Made by a program: the position numbers and the translations under genes | Part shown: positions 16,470-24,519 of the stretch, one piece after another | Layout of the letters: the number at the start of each line of letters is the position of its first letter | How positions within the stretch are numbered: the stretch's first letter is position 1 | DNA from: Fictibacillus arsenicus | GTDB lineage: Bacteria; Bacillota; Bacilli; Bacillales; Fictibacillaceae | Length of the DNA: 64,000 nt | Assembly (NCBI RefSeq): GCF_001642935.1 | Contig: NZ_CP016761.1 | Span: 3,286,001-3,350,000, forward strand | Reading direction: 5' to 3' | Notes under the pieces: generated by a model | What the model was told of the DNA's origin: nothing | What the model saw: only the letters and a program-made list of their open reading frames with translations | Databases searched by the model: none

Positions 16470-17366
16470 TTACCGTAAAAAGTCCATTAAAGAAGGTTGA
16501 ATAATTCTCGCACCCACTCCAAGTGCTGCACGCTGGACAGTTTCCTGCATTTTTAAATCTGTAATAACTCGTTCAATATCAGCATCTTCATTTTCAGAAA
16601 GGATTCGATTCGCAATGACTTCTTGTTCACTTACACGTGCATCGATTAACTCAACTCGGTTATAGCGCGCACCTAACTCTGCACGTTCTGAAACAAGTTT
16701 TTCTAAGTTTTTATCTAATTTCCCTATAAAACTATCGATATCTGAAGGGTTAGTACTATTTAATGCTTTCTCAAGTTCCATAATGTCACCAAACAATCCG
16801 CTATCAGTAGAACCACTTGTGTAAGTGAAAATAGTTTTCGGATTTACGTTAATAGCAATATCGATACCCTTTGACAGCTCGATTTTAACTGGATTCCCGT
16901 TTTGCGATACAGGATTTGGTTTAGAAAAGTCTACTGGCTGTGTGGTTGTATCATTTCCATTAAAAATATATTTACCGGCAACCTGAGTATTTGCTATTGA
17001 AACTAGATGCTCTTTTAATTGTCCGATTTCTTTTGAAATAATTTGGCGCTGTGAATCTTCCAAAGTCCCATTACTAGCCTGAACTGTAAGTTCTCGAATT
17101 CGCTGCATGACACTCGTTGCTTTATCTAAGGCAGCATCACTGTTCTCCATCCAGTTGTATGCTTCCGATAAGTTACGTTTATATTGTTCCACTTCTGTTA
17201 AATTTGTTCTATAGGACATGCCTTTCATGGCAACAACAGGATCATCTGAAGGACGGCTGATTTTTTTACCTGTTGACAGTTGTTCCTGTGTTTTCGCCAT
17301 GCGCTCATAGCCCTGACTGATATGTCGTAGCATGTTATTTGATAACATTGATTGAGTTACACGCAT
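16470..17366 (-). CDS. flgL: Hook-filament junction protein FlgL
   Basis: 298 residues, B. subtilis length. The N-terminal flagellin-like helices (MRVTQSMLSNNMLRHIS, then STGKKISRPSDDP) and the C-terminal helix (VITDLKMQETVQRAAL, ending MDFLR) are the FlgL/HAP3 signature. It joins the hook-side FlgK to the flagellin filament. It follows flgK by 10 bases in one operon. Confidence 0.97.
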   Translation of the reverse strand: MRVTQSMLSNNMLRHISQGYERMAKTQEQLSTGKKISRPSDDPVVAMKGMSYRTNLTEVEQYKRNLSEAYNWMENSDAALDKATSVMQRIRELTVQASNGTLEDSQRQIISKEIGQLKEHLVSIANTQVAGKYIFNGNDTTTQPVDFSKPNPVSQNGNPVKIELSKGIDIAINVNPKTIFTYTSGSTDSGLFGDIMELEKALNSTNPSDIDSFIGKLDKNLEKLVSERAELGARYNRVELIDARVSEQEVIANRILSENEDADIERVITDLKMQETVQRAALGVGARIIQPSLMDFLR

Positions 17367-17376
17367 TTACTTGCAC

Positions 17377-18879
17377 CTACCTTCCTCCAACACCCATGCC
17401 ATTAATAATTTTGTCCAGCATTTCATCAATAACTGTAATATTTCGAGCAGAAGCATTGTAAGCATGCTGGAATTGAATCATGTTAGTCATTTCTTCATCT
17501 AATGATACTCCGCTTATACTCTGTCTTCGCGAATCTACTGCTGATTTTAGGACATTTGAATTATCCATAAGTCTAACAGCTTCTTGTGATTCAACAGCCA
17601 TTCTTCCAATCATTCCTTCATAAGTTGTTTTTAGTTTTACATCCGAGTCATTTTTAACATCTGAAAGTAATTGAGCATTATCTCCATCACCATCAGATGT
17701 GGTTAATCCCGCTGCAATATTTTCGATTTTATTTTTAATATCATCGTGAATGGTAAGACGACTTGCAAAACCTGCTATTGGAGTCGTAGATGTAATCTCT
17801 TCAGAAACTGCCCCTGGAATTTCCAGAGCAAAGAAGTCAATGTTTGTTGTATTAGTAAGTGAATATCCATTGCTATGAACCTCGTTAAATTTCACTGCAA
17901 AACCTTTAGCTAGCTTATCCAGGTCATTTAGCATAGTTGGATATGTGTTATTAAAAGAGTCTGTTAAGCCGGAAAGACGCCCTCCTACTTTTAGAGTAGT
18001 AATATCAGAAGGAGGTGCTCCTAGAGTAAATTTAGTAAGTTTTCCTGTTGTACTGTCAATATTGTAATTAACATCACTTTTAGCTAAAGCTGCACCATCT
18101 ACAAGTTTCCCAAGACTTTGTGTACCATCACCACTTATTAGTTCAATAGTATACTTGCCTGCTGCCATTGGTGAAGGATCATCACTAGATGGTTCAGAAG
18201 TAACTTTGATATTCACTAATTCTGATAGACGATCAACCAGCATGTCTCTTTCGTCATACAAATCGTTAGGAAGATAACCATGTGGTTCAATCTCGCTAAT
18301 TTGTTTATTGATATTATTAATCTGAGTCGTTAAGGAATTAACTTCTAATTTCGTTATATCAATTTGACTTTCCATATCTTTCTTAATTGTATATAGCGAG
18401 TTTGAAAGGTAATTAAATGTTTCAGCAACCGCTATCCCTCTTTGTCGAACGACTGACCTTGCTCCTGAATCTTCTGGATTCACAGCAAGATCCTGCAAAG
18501 ACTGCCAAAACCGGTCTAACGTTTTAGAAAGCCCATTATCAGAAGGCTCATTCATGATGTCTTCCATCTTTTCAAGGCCTTCAGCTTTCGCACCCCAATA
18601 ACCTAACTTGTTGTTCTCCGTTCGAAACTGAACATCCAAGAAACCTTCACGGACACGCTGAATAGAGCCGGCTTTCACCCCTGTTCCCATTTGACCTGGA
18701 ATATTTGGACGGTTCATAGCAGCTGCTGGGTATGGCTCTGTTTGTTCGAAGTTTACGCGTTGACGCGAATAACCTGGTGTATTGGCGTTAGATATATTGT
18801 TTCCTGTTACTTGAAGAGCAGTCTGCTGGGTAAACATCCCCCTGCGAGCTGTTTCAAGACCGTGAAAAGTTGAACGCAT
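17377..18879 (-). CDS. flgK: Hook-filament junction protein FlgK
   Basis: 500 residues. The N-terminus (FHGLETARRGMFTQQTALQV, then NISNANTPGYSRQRV) is the rod/hook/HAP signature, and the end has GVSLDEEMTNMIQFQHAYNA. FlgK (HAP1) caps the hook and starts the junction. The order flgM-flgN-flgK-flgL is as in B. subtilis. AGGAGG lies before ATG 18879. Confidence 0.97.
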   Translation of the reverse strand: MRSTFHGLETARRGMFTQQTALQVTGNNISNANTPGYSRQRVNFEQTEPYPAAAMNRPNIPGQMGTGVKAGSIQRVREGFLDVQFRTENNKLGYWGAKAEGLEKMEDIMNEPSDNGLSKTLDRFWQSLQDLAVNPEDSGARSVVRQRGIAVAETFNYLSNSLYTIKKDMESQIDITKLEVNSLTTQINNINKQISEIEPHGYLPNDLYDERDMLVDRLSELVNIKVTSEPSSDDPSPMAAGKYTIELISGDGTQSLGKLVDGAALAKSDVNYNIDSTTGKLTKFTLGAPPSDITTLKVGGRLSGLTDSFNNTYPTMLNDLDKLAKGFAVKFNEVHSNGYSLTNTTNIDFFALEIPGAVSEEITSTTPIAGFASRLTIHDDIKNKIENIAAGLTTSDGDGDNAQLLSDVKNDSDVKLKTTYEGMIGRMAVESQEAVRLMDNSNVLKSAVDSRRQSISGVSLDEEMTNMIQFQHAYNASARNITVIDEMLDKIINGMGVGGR

Positions 18880-18899
18880 GTTGAATTCCTCCGTATGGG

Positions 18900-19355
18900 T
18901 TAAGCTTTAGAATCAAATAAAGAAGTCGAGTTGGATTGGTATGGGTTTGCCCTTTTCGTATATGTGGTTGGTTCTTGTTCAGGCTGAATCATACCTAATG
19001 ACATATTTACATATTGAAGAGACTGTTCTAACAGCTCTTGATTTAATTCATTTCTGCTTTTTAGAGCTTCATAAGCAGTAATTAATTTCTTTTGCAGTTG
19101 TAAAAGGTTTTCCTTTTCATTGAGTTCAGCCTGTTCAAGCACATCACCTAAAGTAACATTTGCAAACTTAAGTAGTCGTTCTTTTTCAATCAACTTCAAT
19201 TTTTTCACTTGAAGATCTTCTTCTTTTAATAGAACGTCAAGTGCTTTTATATCACCAAGCTTTAATACATCCGTTTTTCGGTCTCCTAGTGTAAGAAGCT
19301 CTTCGTGGGATTTCAATAAACGCTCCAGCAATGATGTCATTTGTGCAGTTTCCAT
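18900..19355 (-). CDS. flgN: FlgN family export chaperone
   Basis: 151 residues, helical. The first two thirds match the FlgN pattern (LLERLLKSHEELLTLGDRKT). The chaperone protects FlgK and FlgL before export (YvyG in B. subtilis). The Gly/Pro-poor sequence and coiled-coil pattern support the call. Spaced 9 bases from flgM and 20 from flgK, with AGGAGG before the start. Confidence 0.93.
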   Translation of the reverse strand: METAQMTSLLERLLKSHEELLTLGDRKTDVLKLGDIKALDVLLKEEDLQVKKLKLIEKERLLKFANVTLGDVLEQAELNEKENLLQLQKKLITAYEALKSRNELNQELLEQSLQYVNMSLGMIQPEQEPTTYTKRANPYQSNSTSLFDSKA

Positions 19356-19364
19356 GGAGTCCTC

Positions 19365-19631
19365 CTAGGATTTAGGCCAAAAGTCTAGAATAGATTTTGC
19401 AACTCTCGAAGCGTCGACTTGATAGTTTCCACTCTCAACTTGTCGCTTAATTTCGTTCACTTTATCAGCACGCTCTTGTTCAAACTTAGAAGAAGACAGA
19501 AGCTTTTTTGCCTCGTCTGAAATTTGAATCTCATCTTTTTTATATGCAGACTGAACTGTCTCTTGTTTCACATCTTGTGTCTGTTTTTTGTATGGGTTGT
19601 TTTGTATAGAATTAAAATGGTTAATGCGCAT
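19365..19631 (-). CDS. flgM: Anti-sigma-28 factor FlgM
   Basis: 88 residues. An unstructured N-terminal half is followed by the FlgM core (DEIQISDEAKKLL, then RADKVNEIKRQVESGNYQVD, then VAKSIL). FlgM holds sigma-D until the hook is finished. Its own perfect sigma-D promoter lies upstream, giving the known feedback loop. Confidence 0.97.
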   Translation of the reverse strand: MRINHFNSIQNNPYKKQTQDVKQETVQSAYKKDEIQISDEAKKLLSSSKFEQERADKVNEIKRQVESGNYQVDASRVAKSILDFWPKS

Positions 19632-19681
19632 TTTTTAGTCACCTCATTTTTAAAAGAAAAACCGAACTCTCTTACTCTAGA

Positions 19682-19708
19682 GTATCGGCTAAATGTGTTA
19701 AATCTTTA
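19682..19708 (-). promoter_or_regulatory. Sigma-D promoter of flgM-flgN-flgK-flgL
   Basis: On the minus strand TAAA (19705-19708), exactly 15 bases, then GCCGATAC (19682-19689). Only the last base differs from the consensus, the best sigma-D promoter in the window. Confidence 0.9.
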
Positions 19709-19728
19709 AGGAATGAAACAAAATTAGG

Positions 19729-20142
19729 TTAATTGTCATCAGTATGGTAAGAAGGTAATGCTTCCTCTGCTTTTTTCTTAATAAAATCCTCAATAGACAG
19801 ATCGCTTTTGATTCTGTTTTTACATTCTTCACATAGACGACCATCGTTAATTGGTTTCTGGCATCCATCACATGGATAGCTGAAGTTCGGGAAACCTTTT
19901 ACTCTTATTCGGCCTTGATGAATAAATTGAATAATCTTACTCTCAGGTACTTTTGTGCCTTCACTTACATCAAGTAGTGTAGCGTTTCGATTTTCACTTC
20001 TGCGTATGAATTTGTATACATCATCATACTGTTTTTCTTCTTCACGATAACACACATCACAATTATCTCGCAGAGTTTTTATAAATAGTTTTCCGCATTG
20101 CGGACAGTTCATCAAGTTGCCCATAAAACCGCTCCTTAGCAT
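19729..20142 (-). CDS. yvyF: YvyF-type flagellar operon protein (TIGR03826)
   Basis: 137 residues with two zinc-ribbon cysteine sets (CPQCGK..CDVC near the start; CDGCQKP..CEEC near 105-125) flanking a short helix-turn-helix-like stretch (LLDVSEGTKVPESKIIQFIH). It is always found between comF and flgM in Bacillus; reported as a likely regulator, mechanism unsettled. Start 20142 has AAAGGAG 7 bases upstream; an internal ATG at 20124 with AAGGAG is also possible. Confidence 0.9.
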   Translation of the reverse strand: MLRSGFMGNLMNCPQCGKLFIKTLRDNCDVCYREEEKQYDDVYKFIRRSENRNATLLDVSEGTKVPESKIIQFIHQGRIRVKGFPNFSYPCDGCQKPINDGRLCEECKNRIKSDLSIEDFIKKKAEEALPSYHTDDN

Positions 20143-20204
20143 TCTATCTCTCCTTTTTATCGGAGACAGCTAACGAGATTTTAACAGTGACAATCGATTT
20201 ATTT

Positions 20205-20915
20205 TCACCTTCCTAATGTAATGGAAGAAACACTTATGGCTCCAGCTTCTATCAGGACTTTAGCCGCATATCGCAATGTACTGCCGGTTGTGTAAACATC
20301 GTCAATTAACAAAACGGAATGACCTCTTATTGAATTATTATCTATTACTATAAAGGGGTTGTCCTTTTTCTTCATTCTCTCAAGACGATTCTTTTTACTC
20401 TGTTTCTCTTCATGAGCATTTCTCTCTAATAAATTATGAACATCTCTATTAAAACCTCGTGCGATTATGTCCGCTTGATTGAATCTTCTTTCATAGTGTC
20501 GCTCATTACTAAGAGGAATTGGTACTAGAATTGTATCTCCGGAAATACCCTTTAGCTTAGAGCGCATAACTGGATAGAAGCCCTTCACCAATTCTGCATC
20601 ACCGCGATACTTTATCTTTGAAATAACTTCTTTTAAAAAATCGTTATAGACATAAAGTGACCGATTTTGCTGCAGGACTCCTGCCAATTCTTCATCTTCC
20701 TCCCACCGAATACAGTCGTAACAAGAATCACCCTGTCGATATTGCTCGGGAAATAATGAAAATGATCGTCCGCATATTCTACAAATATCCCCCTTGATCA
20801 ACTCCAGTTTCACAGTGCACGATTGACATAATAAAGGTTCAGTTTTTAATCCAAAAAATGCTACCCAAGACCATGTTTCTGAATATGATTGATGACAATA
20901 TAGGCAATAGCTCAA
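20205..20915 (-). CDS. comFC: Competence protein ComFC (phosphoribosyltransferase-like)
   Basis: 236 residues. The N-terminal zinc finger (CLYCHQS, CQSC, CRICGR, CYDC) is followed by a type I phosphoribosyltransferase domain with VLLIDDVYTTGSTL. ComFC is needed for full DNA uptake and works with the ComFA helicase. The start is TTG 20915, overlapping the TGA of comFA, so no comFB lies between them. Confidence 0.95.
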   Translation of the reverse strand: MSYCLYCHQSYSETWSWVAFFGLKTEPLLCQSCTVKLELIKGDICRICGRSFSLFPEQYRQGDSCYDCIRWEEDEELAGVLQQNRSLYVYNDFLKEVISKIKYRGDAELVKGFYPVMRSKLKGISGDTILVPIPLSNERHYERRFNQADIIARGFNRDVHNLLERNAHEEKQSKKNRLERMKKKDNPFIVIDNNSIRGHSVLLIDDVYTTGSTLRYAAKVLIEAGAISVSSITLGR

Positions 20916-22408
20916 AATCCCGCCTCCTCATTCATGTGCCTAATATGTTTTATTGCATTCAACATACTCAGAGATTTGCCGTAATGAAAAAAGAGTACCT
21001 GTCCATTGTGATCATCTTTACTTCTACCTGCTCTGCCTGCCATTTGAACAAGTGCACTTTCAGAGAACACTTCATGATCAGCCCCGAAAATTACTACATC
21101 TAAAAATGGTACAGTTACACCCCGCTCTAAAATCGTCGTTGTAACTAAAAGCTGTATATCACCTTGCCGAAACCTTGCTACTTTATCTTTTCTTAGTGGA
21201 TCTTCTGCATGAACAAAATCGACGATTACTTCAACATGCCCTCTTATCAGTTCAGTTACTTTTTCAATGATGGATACAGAAGGCACGAAAATCATTGCCC
21301 GTCTTTCACTGACAACTTGCGATTTAATCCATTTCAAAAAAGCAGGAGGTAACTTTCCTCTTTCTAAACGCTTCTTCCACTCTCCACTCCATACCATCTT
21401 CGGTTCAGGCAGAGGAAACCCGTGAAATCGGATCGGTATTTTTACACACGGTAGTTTGTTTTGAGTGACTTGTTTTTTCATCTTTCCGGAGGGGGTTGCT
21501 GAAAGGTAAAGGCGAAGAGCATCATTTCGCACGGAACCTGAAACTGCATGCTGAAGAGTCTTATCGTAGGAATATGGAAAAGCATCGACTTCATCAACGA
21601 TCATAAGATTAAACGCTTGTTTAAATCTGTAGAGCTGATGCGTGGTTGAGATAACTAATTGTGCGGGTGTTTCTCTTTCTTTAGATCCGCCATAATAGCT
21701 GACGATCAAAGTATTTGGGAAAGCCTCTTTTATACGGGGTGCGAGTTCTAAAACGACATCAGTACGTGGTGTTGCGATGCAAACCCGTAATCCCATCTTC
21801 AATGCTTTTTCTATTCCATGAAATAGAACTTCAGTTTTTCCCGCTCCACATACTGCCCAAATTAATAGTTCTCCACTATTGCCAACTTGTTCAACAAAAC
21901 AATCAGAAGCAATTTGCTGTCCTGCGGAAAGTTCCCCTCGCCACATTAACTGATGATCTGATTTATGTTTCACATCTGGACCTATCCAGGATAAAAGAGG
22001 CGAACACACACTTACTCTTACCATCATAATGCAGTTACGGCAATATACACAGTTTTCGCTTTTACATCGAAAACAGGAAAAAGAAGCAAACAAATGATAT
22101 TTTTCATTGCCGCATCGTTTGCATTGCCACCCATATTTGGTTTTTATAACACCTTGGTTGTACATGACAAAACCATTCTCAAAATGTTCTTGTATTGTTT
22201 TTAAAGGAAGTTGAAGTTCATCAAAAAGAAGCATCTTTCCATAGAGGACTTGCTGGAGTTTTTCATCATACTTAAACGAGGAATTCAGAAGTTGGGGTTC
22301 TATTTGAGGAAGTTCCCCAAACGGAACTGGCGTGAAATCGAGGTTTTCTACAAGTGTTTCAGGAGCAACTATTAAACGATCGTTTAAAAAATAGGAGACA
22401 AACCTCAT
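20912..22408 (-). CDS. comFA: Competence DNA-uptake helicase ComFA
   Basis: 498 residues. A four-cysteine zinc finger cluster (about 96-126) is followed by Walker A GAGKTE (188-193), a DEVD box (272-275) and the C-terminal helicase motif MAGRAGR. This ATPase drives single-stranded DNA through the ComEC channel. The ribosome site AGGAG (8 bases from ATG) lies in a 9-bp hairpin that also contains the start codon in its loop. Confidence 0.96.
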   Translation of the reverse strand: MRFVSYFLNDRLIVAPETLVENLDFTPVPFGELPQIEPQLLNSSFKYDEKLQQVLYGKMLLFDELQLPLKTIQEHFENGFVMYNQGVIKTKYGWQCKRCGNEKYHLFASFSCFRCKSENCVYCRNCIMMVRVSVCSPLLSWIGPDVKHKSDHQLMWRGELSAGQQIASDCFVEQVGNSGELLIWAVCGAGKTEVLFHGIEKALKMGLRVCIATPRTDVVLELAPRIKEAFPNTLIVSYYGGSKERETPAQLVISTTHQLYRFKQAFNLMIVDEVDAFPYSYDKTLQHAVSGSVRNDALRLYLSATPSGKMKKQVTQNKLPCVKIPIRFHGFPLPEPKMVWSGEWKKRLERGKLPPAFLKWIKSQVVSERRAMIFVPSVSIIEKVTELIRGHVEVIVDFVHAEDPLRKDKVARFRQGDIQLLVTTTILERGVTVPFLDVVIFGADHEVFSESALVQMAGRAGRSKDDHNGQVLFFHYGKSLSMLNAIKHIRHMNEEAGF

Positions 22409-22421
22409 TGAGTTGTCTCCT
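22393..22421 (-). promoter_or_regulatory. Hairpin over the comFA ribosome site (and possible degV terminator)
   Basis: AGGAGACAA (minus strand, containing the Shine-Dalgarno) pairs perfectly with TTGTCTCCT, codons 3-6 of comFA; the ATG lies in the 11-base loop. The stem is followed by ATTTTTT. It could end degV transcripts inside comFA, or hold comFA translation low until opened. Confidence 0.6.
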
Positions 22422-22456
22422 GATGTGTTAGAGAATGCATATTCATCTCTCCAATA

Positions 22457-23305
22457 TTATTCTTTTATCCAAGTGATTCCGAGTGAACCTTCACCCAGGT
22501 GTGTACCGATCACCGGTCCGAAATAGCTGATCGATACATCTGCATTTACAAACTTCCCGCGAAGTTCTTCTGCAATCTCTACTGCATCGTCTTCACGTTT
22601 CGCATGTATGACACTTATTGTTGCTCTTTCATCAGCCTTCAAATCTTCATCCATCAAATCAAAAATGCGCTTCAACGCTTTCTTTTTTGTACGTACTTTT
22701 TCAAATGGAACAATCTTTTTATCATCAAAATGAAGAATCGGTTTAATTTGCAATAGATTCCCAACAAAAAGCTGCGCTGTGTTCAATCGACCACCGCGGT
22801 GCAAGTGATTCAAATCATCCACTAAAAAGTACGCCGGGATTCCGTTACTCTTCATCTGCAGCAGTTCGTTCATGATGTCGTATCCATTAGCACCTTTACT
22901 TGCAAGCTCTGAAGCTTTCAACACGTAAAACGCTTGTGGTGAACAGCTGATTTCAGAATCGAACACATGTAGGGTAATGCCTTCTACCATTTCACCTGCT
23001 GCGACCGCACTCTGATACGTTCCGCTAATACCGCTAGATAATGTAATCATAACTGCTTCATCATAGTTTTTAGAAAGTTCTTCTAATAGCTCGACTAACT
23101 CACCGATCGCGGGCTGTGAAGTCTTCGGCAGTTTCTCTTCACGGCTGACCATTTCGTAAAAATCATCAACTTTTATTTCTGCTTCTTCTTTGTATGTTTC
23201 ATTGTCAAAAATCACGTTGAGCGGAATCATTACAATGTTCTTTTCACTGCGGATATGTTCGGGTATGTATGAAGTACTGTCTGTAATGACGGCTACCTTG
23301 CTCAT
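22457..23305 (-). CDS. DegV family fatty-acid-binding protein
   Basis: 282 residues, the DegV/FakB fold: VITDSTSYIPEHI at the start, LSSGISGTYQSAV for the fatty-acid head group, and FDSEISCSPQAFYVL. Members bind a fatty acid and, with FakA, deliver it for phosphorylation. The position next to comFA and degU is as B. subtilis degV (yviA); which FakB-type lipid it binds is unknown. Confidence 0.93.
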   Translation of the reverse strand: MSKVAVITDSTSYIPEHIRSEKNIVMIPLNVIFDNETYKEEAEIKVDDFYEMVSREEKLPKTSQPAIGELVELLEELSKNYDEAVMITLSSGISGTYQSAVAAGEMVEGITLHVFDSEISCSPQAFYVLKASELASKGANGYDIMNELLQMKSNGIPAYFLVDDLNHLHRGGRLNTAQLFVGNLLQIKPILHFDDKKIVPFEKVRTKKKALKRIFDLMDEDLKADERATISVIHAKREDDAVEIAEELRGKFVNADVSISYFGPVIGTHLGEGSLGITWIKE

Positions 23306-23443
23306 TTTTTTAGTCCTCTCTTATGCAAAAATCTTGTTTTCGTTACCTTTAACAGTGTACACCATCAGGAAAAGTAATTCACCAAATTCTCTTTTCTCTT
23401 TAGTTTTGTATTCGCCTTTTTAACATTGTATCCTTTAACTATT

Positions 23444-24367
23444 TTAAAGGTCTTTTAAGTGTTTGCTGCATAACGCATAAGCACCATACAAAACTGAGCG
23501 ATTTTGCATAGTTGAAATTCTTAATTCCGGCTTAACAGGTACATATTTTTCGAGATTTTCATCTATTTTACTTAAGTATGGAGTTAGCTCGCTGCCAACG
23601 CCCCCACCTAATAAGATCACTTCTGGATTCAGAATTGCTGCTGCATTTATGATAGCCACTGTAAGATGTCTAACCGCATCATCAATAACCTTTTCTGCAG
23701 CTCGATCTCCTTTTTCAGCCAGTTTAAACAATTGTTTAGTTGTTACGGATTTTCCCGTTTCTTCTTTATACTTAAGAGCTATCCCAAACCCGCCCGCCTG
23801 CGTACTTAAATACCCATATCCAGGACGAGCCGGCGTGAATCCATCAATCAAGACATCTTTATCCGTCACCATATATCCAACTTCACCTGTTGAAAACTGG
23901 CTTCCCGCATAAACTTCTCCGTTAATGAGCAATCCCGCTCCAATACTTGTTCCGATCATAAAATAAAGAGCATGTTTCACATTTTTCAAACTTTCTTTTT
24001 CTACTTCCCCTAAGAGTCCTGTGTTCACATCGTTCCCAACAAAAACAGGAATCCCAAGAATACCATGCAGTTTTTCACCTAACGGATAACGATTCCACTT
24101 AAGGCTAGGTGCTTTTAGAACCATTCCAGTTCGGGTATCAACTAATCCTGGAACACCAAGTCCTACACAGCACACTTCTTCCATCGTTATTCCTTGCTCG
24201 TTAATACGCCGTTTCATTTCTTCTGCCAGACACTCTGCAACATCTGACAAAATGACTTCACCCGTTATTAGCGTTTTAGCATTTAACAGCTCACCATCAG
24301 CATCAAACAGCCCGCATTCAATGGTTGTTCCTCCTACATCTGCAGCTAGAATGTATTTCTTTTTCAT
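23444..24367 (-). CDS. ROK family sugar kinase
   Basis: 307 residues with the ATP-binding DVGGTTIECGLFD near the start, the VGLGVPGLVD motif, and NPEVILLGGGVG near the end. The sequence GTSIGAGLLINGEVYAG with GEVGYM matches the substrate region. The family includes glucokinase, N-acetylmannosamine kinase and repressors; here no DNA-binding domain is present, and the usual CxCGxxGCxE zinc motif is missing. The substrate is unsure; it sits apart from any sugar operon. Confidence 0.85.
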   Translation of the reverse strand: MKKKYILAADVGGTTIECGLFDADGELLNAKTLITGEVILSDVAECLAEEMKRRINEQGITMEEVCCVGLGVPGLVDTRTGMVLKAPSLKWNRYPLGEKLHGILGIPVFVGNDVNTGLLGEVEKESLKNVKHALYFMIGTSIGAGLLINGEVYAGSQFSTGEVGYMVTDKDVLIDGFTPARPGYGYLSTQAGGFGIALKYKEETGKSVTTKQLFKLAEKGDRAAEKVIDDAVRHLTVAIINAAAILNPEVILLGGGVGSELTPYLSKIDENLEKYVPVKPELRISTMQNRSVLYGAYALCSKHLKDL

Positions 24368-24519
24368 ACTTTACACCACCGTTCAATATATAACAAACTG
24401 TTTTATTCACTACAATAAAGTTTAAAGTTTTTAAAAAATATTTTTTCGAAAGAAGAAGGAAATTGTCGGATTTGGAAGAAATTACAATGTGACATAGGAA
24501 AAAAGGAGGTTCAGAACCA

